Under the pieces are notes generated by a model. The model saw only the letters and a list, made by a program, of their open reading frames with translations. It was not told the origin of the DNA and searched no databases. Made by a program: the position numbers and the translations under genes. 64,000 nt of DNA, from assembly GCA_007844125.1 (NCBI GenBank), contig CM017558.1:22673653-22737652 (forward strand), read 5' to 3'. This DNA is from Sinonovacula constricta (taxonomy: Eukaryota; Mollusca; Bivalvia; Cardiida; Solecurtidae). Below are positions 58,501-64,000 of the stretch, piece by piece. Numbering within the stretch: the first letter of the stretch is position 1; each line of letters begins with the position of its first letter.

Positions 58501-59842
58501 GCGGGAGGGTGCGGAAAGTGACATACGAAAGGTCATTAAATATGGTAGAGGTATAACTCCTTTGTTAATGCCCATGCAAATATAACAGCAGTATTACAAC
58601 TTATATGTACGGCGTCTGGATGTGACTGAATGTGGTAATGTAAATACGTCTGTCTCATTTTGGGCCTTGGTCATAACTTCCATATAATTTACTGTAATTC
58701 AATAAAACTTCACCATCTTACAGAGCTTTCTTGTGCATATTATTTGCAATTATAAGTCCATATTTAAGATCATTGCAGCTTAGTGGTATGTGTTAATTTA
58801 TGTGACATTTTAAATTCATGGCGTTTTGCAGATGCTGCCATTTGAGCATTGCTGAATTCTTCGTTGATGAGATACTGAAGTGTAACAAGTCATGATGTAC
58901 CCTGTAGATGAAGATGATGATGGTGACATGTCTGAAAGTGGACGAAGCTGTACAAAGAGGTAAACCTCAGAGTGAAATCAAGTAAAGTGTATGATTAAGA
59001 ATAAGGTTCTAGGTGTATTGGCTTAAATTTATGTACTCAGTGCCTCACTTGCAAAAAGATTTCTCATTTTTGGTTTAGTTCAAATTTTGTCTTCCATGGC
59101 TTTTGTTAGACATACTGCACACCATTAACCTGGCAAGGTTAAGGAGTTAAGATATTATAACAATTAAAACTGAGCAGTCAAAATTCGAGCTTGAGCAATT
59201 TGATAAATGTTTCTCCAAGTGGTGCACGAACTTTGGCAAGTATGGTCCACTCATGATTCTTATACGTTTCTAATAGCTTTGATGTGTTGAATGGTTTACG
59301 GTAAAAAAAAATTGACAGCCTAGTATAATCTTACTATTAATATAGTAAAACAAACATCTGCAAAAACAGCAATTTGAAGTTTTTATTTTTATTCTTGCTG
59401 TAATGTATTGATTAGATATTTCCCTTTACAGTTCTGCAGACTTTGTTGTAATGTACTGCACATTCTTAACCTTTACCGTACTCTTTCTGCACATCAAAAG
59501 GTTTTGAAACTTAAAATACGTGTTCAAATTTAAATGTGGAACACATTTCAATAAAGTAGGTATTTAATTTTGGTACAGTTATGCCCCTTTATTGACCTGA
59601 AATATTCTCTCTGGGTTAAGGTGTTGTTGCTTTTAACTTTGTATCACCTAACGCTGTCCAGCTCTGGTAAAATGGAAAGTCAGTTATTTAATTTATTTAA
59701 TGACAGCTTTTCTATAAAAATTGTGTCACGTGTTTTTGACAGTGATACCGAAGATAACGACAGTCAGCTTGATATTGATGAAGATGAGGACAACCAGGCA
59801 GCTCATAAAATGGAATTGCGGAAGCGAAAAGAACACACAAAG
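55503..59842 (+). CDS. Tentative three-exon gene, acidic protein, unknown
   Basis: Exon 1 55,503-55,576: ATG in context GTCAATGG, MEDSVKTISILKANIF, donor GTAAGT in phase 2. Exon 2 58,832-58,959: acceptor TTTTGCAG; continues in phase as HLSIAEFFVDEILKC and then meets TGA; a shift gives MYPVDEDDDGDMSES, donor GTAAAC in phase 2. Exon 3 59,743-59,842: acceptor TTTTGACAG; SDTEDNDSQLDIDEDED and a basic end HKMELRKRKEHTK, joining in phase. Phase agreement and acidic composition across exons support a real transcript; the stop in exon 2 argues for a frameshift, a misjudged join or a pseudogene. The intron contains a minisatellite and a SINE. Not recognised. Confidence 0.3.
55762..55850. repeat. Back-to-back tRNA-like fragments
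   Basis: On the minus strand GGTCGTGGGTTCAAACCCC (B box GGTTCAAACCC) and on the plus strand TACCAGGTTCAAACTTAGCC, the latter resembling the SINE 1 head at 58.48 kb. Only fragments. Confidence 0.45.
56440..57230. repeat. Minisatellite of about 120-bp units
   Basis: Seven diverged units, each with GGGCTTATATTTCCACCC-like sequence, GGCACACATTTCC-like sequence, TTAAGTAAACGTG and AGAAACATCAG. Landmarks at 56,487, 56,609, 56,702, 56,833, 56,953, 57,081 and 57,203 give a spacing of 93-131 bp. Confidence 0.9.
57231..58429. other. Gene-free stretch
   Basis: AT-rich. A weak tRNA A-box-like string (CTGGTAGCGCAATCGG) at about 57,356 lacks a B box. No gene. Confidence 0.45.
58430..58665 (+). repeat. SINE family 1, diverged copy with head
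   Basis: GATGCAATGGGTAAAGTGTCGG (A box region split here), B box GGTTCAAACTTGG, GGTAGAGGTATAACTCC, GTGACTGAATGTGGTA. Older than the 22.2 and 48.5 kb copies. Confidence 0.65.
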
Positions 59843-59959
59843 GTTATTTTCAATAAATTCAGGAAATGGAAATTAGTAAATGCATTTGAAGCTTCAAAAT
59901 ATGTGCACACTGGTAGCGTTAAAATAATGTGCATTAAAATAATGTTAAAAATAGTTTTA

Positions 59960-60689
59960 TTTTAATTCCTATCCATCCAGATGTGTAATTACTTTCAAAG
60001 AAAATTCACTAACTACGAGACAATATTCTTTCTACCACACCACTTTACAAGCTTGATTTTATTTTCAGATAATTTCTCGCTAAGTAACTTCTCCATATTC
60101 GTGTAACATCCATTTATTAGGAATGTAAACTAGACGTGACTGATATTCGAGATTGCTCAACAAAACCCGCCATCTCTGGCTGCCTGCTAATAGTAGTACA
60201 CTGTAAATTGAGCTCTTTCGATTTACACCACTGAGGAAGAAAGCTGAAATCCCTATAGAGTCAAACATTGCTTATAATATACTAGAGGAAAAAAGTTTAG
60301 TAAGTTCAGAGAGGATTGACTCCTAGGGAACTTTTTATGAAAGTTACGTTTCACGCTTACATAATGGTGAAGTTTTAAAAAAGGGGGAAATCATGTTGTC
60401 AATGGATGGGCACAATTGGTCAATACGGAAACGTTTTAGTCACATTGATTTATAGACGAAAACCAAAACCGTAAAAACTTGCTAAACCTTTTTCCTTCAG
60501 TATATTTCGAATGTCCATCTTTTTTATTTACAGCTTTTAATCCTATTTACATTCAGCTTCTTGTAAGCTTATACTGTTCCTGCACTCGCTGGTAGTCATT
60601 CAAAACCATTCGCTGAGTACTGTTGCTTAACTTTCTCCCGCATCACAATAGGCCTAAAATCATAAACACCAAAGTTCTCTATTGCGTCT
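59960..60689. other. Gene-free stretch
   Basis: Contains CTGAGGAAGAAAGCTGAAATC-like sequence of the sort often seen beside non-LTR elements, but no frame. Confidence 0.4.
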
Positions 60690-61345
60690 AGTACACGTCA
60701 ACCCAAACGGCCGCGTCCCGGATCTGATTCCTCCGTTCATTTTGAACTTTCGTATCTAGACCTTGACACGGGGCACGTACTGACTTCGTCTAAAGCAAAA
60801 CAGAAACTGGATCAGATGACACTGTCCACCTCTGAGTATGATGACATTATGGATTGCGCTTCGAACATTCAGCAGCTTAAAGCTGAGAACAAGGCCCATT
60901 GGCAATCGTTAACTGATCTTAATGGCATAAATGATTCCGTCAAGGAAAGTCTGGTTAACCTGAAGTGCCGAAGCATGCGGGATAACCTGGTTTTCACTAA
61001 TATCCCGAGAATCATCCAGATTAACAATGGCAAGCGCTTTGATGATACCGAGTGGGAGTTGTGCACGTTTTAAAATAATCAAAATCAGGTAAGTGGGATA
61101 CAGTTTGAACGAGTCCATCGTATCAAGAACAATCCAAGTGGGATACAGTTTGAACGAGTCCATCGTATCAAGAACAATCCAAGTAGACAAGCTCGGGCCG
61201 AGGCCGTCTCATAGTAGCGAACTTCACTTTTTCAAGTATAGTGAGCACGTCCGGCGCTCATCGTATAAGCTGAAAAGGTCAACTTAAGTGATCAATGAAC
61301 AGTTTCCCGATGAAGTAGAACAACAAAAACGTTCGGTACCTATTT
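60690..61345 (+). pseudogene. LINE ORF1 (coiled coil and RNA-binding domain)
   Basis: A frame open from about 60,690 reads PKRPRPGSDSSVHFEL and LDLDTGHVLTSSKAK, then a coiled coil (NIQQLKAENKAHW, LTDLNGINDSVKESL) and the conserved RSMRDNLVFTNIP at the start of the RNA-recognition domain. After a stop, QFERVHRIKNN, ELHFFKYSEHVR and INEQFPDEVEQQ continue it. LINE ORF1 proteins coat element RNA. A 45-bp in-frame tandem duplication lies at 61,091-61,180. Frameshifts near 61,075 and 61,205. Confidence 0.75.
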
Positions 61346-62339
61346 TTACTAGTAAGCAAATCCCTCTGACTAAAGAACAAGTTAATAAAATGTGGTTTGA
61401 CAGATCTTGTCAAGAAGCTAGAAAGGCATTTAATACACGTAGACGGATATGGACTTTTGATAAATCAGATATTAATAGAGGCAAAAATGGAATATGCAAG
61501 CAAAAATTACAAATATTCCATTAGATAAGTCATTTATAATTTTAAACAATCCTTCAAGAAACAAACACTACGTAATATGAGAACCAAATCTCCCAAGGAG
61601 TACTAGAACTATATTAAAAGTCTTAATCGTAAGTCACATTCTGATAGTGACATTCATTTATTTCATGACCACTTTAAGAATATGGATAACCACATTAATA
61701 GCGATATACCTGGTCCATGTTACCCAGATAATAATATTGATAGCAGTGAGTAAGATGTCGAAATAACACCAGATGAAATAAAAAAAAATACTGTTAAAAA
61801 GCTTAAGAATGGTAAAAGTACGAGATTTCCAATGAATACATTAAGTACACATCAGATTTGCTTGCCTTTATATGCGAAATTCTTTAACAGACTTTTGAAA
61901 AGCGGTATATTACCAGACTCATGGTAAGTTGGATCTATAATTCCAAGAAAAAACAAAACAGTGACATTAAGCTACCCGTAATCAATAACAATACTTAGCT
62001 GCTGTTTACAGCTGTTATAAACAATCGACTTATGAACTTTCTTGAAACGAATGAGCTTTTAAATAGCAATCAAGCTGGTTTTAGGAAACACTATTCATCA
62101 AGTGACAATATTTTCATATTACACCTGTTGTCCGAGTACTGTAAACATAGAAAAAATAAAGTGCTTTCGTGGATTTTAAAAAGGCATTTGGCTCTGTTTG
62201 GAGGGCTGGCCTATCGTCTAAATTTGTTACATACACTGGTGATGTTCCTGGAAAGCTTTTCTTAGTTATCAAATATGTATAATAGCATTAAGTCTTGTGT
62301 CTCTATAGATGGTAAAACGTCCGATATTTTTCAATGTTG

Positions 62340-62835
62340 TTATGGTCTTAGACTGGGAGAAACCTTGTCCCCAGTACTTTTTCACTCTTTCTAAACGATT
62401 AAGAACACCATTCCTACTAAAATGAAGATGTTATTGATATTACAGATGTAGACTGAGATATATATGGTCTTAGACGGGGAGAAAACTTGTCCCCAGTACT
62501 TTTTCACTCTTTCTAAACGATTAGGAAAACCATATACTACTAAACATGAAGATGTTATTGATATTACAGATGTAGACTTAGATATATATGGTCTTAGACG
62601 GGGAGAAAACTTGTCCCCAGTACTTTTCACTCTTTCTAAACGATTAAGAACACCATATGCTACTAAAAATGAAGATGTTATTGATATTACCGATGTAGAC
62701 GTAGATATATATGGTCTTAGACGGGGAGAAAATTTGTCCCTGGTACTTTTTCACTCTTTTTAAACGATTAAGAACACCATATGCTACTAAAAACGAAGAT
62801 GGTATTGATATTACAGATGTGGACTTAGATATATA
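62340..62835 (+). repeat. Fourfold 123-bp amplification inside the RT
   Basis: GGTCTTAGAC begins at 62,344, 62,466, 62,590 and 62,713 (spacing 122, 124, 123). Units end in GATGTAGACTTAGATATATA. The unit is about 41 codons and two adjacent units stay open in one frame. Confidence 0.92.
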
Positions 62836-62844
62836 CTTAAATAT

Positions 62845-63030
62845 GAATGTATGACAAAGTCCTATGAGCATTGCATCATATATCAAACTCTGAACAGGTA
62901 CAGGACAAAGGTATTTCACATGCAAGCCAAGTGAAAAGTAAGAACAAATTTGTGATTAGTCATTTAACGAAAAGAGCAAACCCGACAGTTACCGCCTTGG
63001 AACGGTCAGTCGGCCGAGGTGCTTAAACCG
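62845..63030 (-). repeat. SINE family 3 copy (-) inside the LINE
   Basis: On the minus strand: GCACCTCGGCCGACTGACCG, AAGGCGGTAACTGTCGGG, TTTGCTCTTTTCGTTAAATG, ACCTTTGTCCTGTACC. Confidence 0.65.
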
Positions 63031-63262
63031 GTTTTACAGAGCTCTAACCTTGCACTTACTGATGGGTTTCTTAAATGCAATCAATGAAAAGAAAACCTAT
63101 AAATTTGAATACAAAATGTCCAAGCGCTGATGTTTTCTTTGCTAAGTTATGACGAAAGTAGTGACGTCATTGAAAAAAATGTCCACATAGTGTTTAGAAA
63201 AGAAAGGGGTATTATTTCGTTCAGAAGAACTACACAAAATTGTTGATTATAAGTGAGTTTAG
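63030..63262 (+). repeat. Interspersed repeat D, copy 2
   Basis: CGGTTTTACAGAGCTCTAACC, AATGTCCAAGCGCTGATG, TATGACGAAAGTAGTGACGT, as at 28.3 kb. It separates the amplified RT motif from the YADG block. Confidence 0.65.
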
Positions 63263-64000
63263 CGTTTGAATCAAGTACAAACATGACCATTGTTTTGCTA
63301 TATGCTGATGGCACAGTCATATTTGCTAAAACTGATGAGGAGCTCATCTCATCGTTGGAAACCTTCCATTAAATATTGTAATACATGGAAACTAAGTCTT
63401 AACGCCGACAAAACTAAGATACTGTTTTTTGGAGAAAGGCAAAGACGCATAAGAAGCGTATTGTTTAATAATTATCATTTTGAAGTCGTTGACACCTTTG
63501 AGGTATATTTAGGTATTGTGTTCTCAACAAACAGCCGTTTCACTGCTACACTGAAATATGTTGTTGAACAAGCTAGAAAAGTAATGTTTAGCTTATATAC
63601 CAAAATCCGAAACGTATGCTTACCTCTAGCTTGTCAGCTTAAGATTTTTTATTGCACTGTGGTACATGCGTTGCTATATGGATGTGAAATTTGGGGGTTT
63701 GGAGGTTTAGGTATCATTGAAAAAGTACATACTGACGTTTTAAAACATATTATTAACGTTAAGCCAAGTACTCGTCATGCAATGCTATATGGTGAATTAA
63801 GACGCTATCCACTTACCATTATGATTAAAAAACGAATTATTGAATACTGGTATATACTTATTAATAATCACCAAACACTGTCTTCTTTACTTTATAAAGT
63901 TATAGTAAACGATGGCTCTTATCAATAGCAATACATATCAATGACTAACGAATATTTGAACTATTTTAAATGACTGCGGCTTAAGCTAGGTATGGAACAA

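Larger units (their letters stand above)
61346..64000 (+). pseudogene. LINE ORF2 reverse transcriptase (CR1/L2-like), runs off the window
   Basis: Starts inside the linker after the missing endonuclease (LTKEQVNKMWFDRSC, EARKAFNTRR). Then MRTKSPKEYW-like sequence, FNRLLKSGILPDSW, ELLNSNQAGFRKHYSS, GLRRGENLSPVLF (RT motif, amplified), LLYADGTVIFAK, thumb (LSLNADKTKILFFG), and the conserved C-terminal end GCEIWGFGGLGIIEKVH. ORF2 nicks target DNA and copies the element RNA. The catalytic YADD is YADG here, so this copy is inactive. A final frame shift leads to LNDCGLS at the window edge. The element is interrupted by a SINE and repeat D at 62,845-63,262. Confidence 0.8.

Overview
This is a stretch of invertebrate nuclear DNA, most likely from a bivalve mollusc. 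It is AT-rich, its genes have introns with GT-AG borders and AATAAA signals, and it is packed with tRNA-derived SINEs, Ty3/Gypsy elements, a CR1/L2-like LINE and several inverted-repeat DNA transposons. The species assignment is inference from repeat style. Nothing prokaryotic is present. No complete single-copy gene was found; most long reading frames are pieces of decayed mobile elements.

Layout. 2.0-4.1 kb: a small inverted-repeat transposon with a TAA target duplication, a broken THAP gene at one end and a broken SAP gene at the other, pointing at each other. 8.7-10.65 kb: a Gypsy RNase H/integrase relic. 11.9-29.9 kb: a tandem segmental array in which a short 84-nt exon-like module occurs five times, mixed with Gypsy pol fragments and interrupted at 22.1 kb by a separate LTR element (LTR, primer site, gag, protease, part of pol, a 241-codon ORF, polypurine tract, start of the 3' LTR). 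31.3-32.0 kb: a near-perfect 360-bp tandem duplication. 32.5-34.46 kb: another Gypsy leader, gag and protease.

34,459-43,730: the most interesting object, a 9.27-kb DNA transposon with about 63-75-bp terminal inverted repeats inserted at the end of that Gypsy protease. It carries two converging intron-containing genes: a SAP-SWIM-YqaJ nuclease-like protein (+) and a THAP plus helix-turn-helix transposase-like protein (-). Both are broken by frameshifts and stops. A hAT-like non-autonomous element, a tRNA-Pro-like sequence and a GGCGG-ended repeat have landed inside it. The 2.0-4.1 kb element has the same gene pair in the same converging layout, so it looks like an internally deleted relative.

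44.85-45.97 kb: three well-spliced exons matching the C-terminal SRI domain of RECQL5, with no helicase part visible upstream, followed by a repeat array in which four units carry AATAAA. 50.58-51.84 kb: a third inverted-repeat element with a CxxC-rich ORF. 55.5-59.8 kb: a tentative three-exon acidic gene. 56.4-57.2 kb: a minisatellite. 60.7 kb to the end: a LINE with ORF1 and ORF2 fused by deletion, a fourfold 123-bp amplification inside the reverse transcriptase, and an inserted SINE. The rest is AT-rich sequence in which I see no gene.
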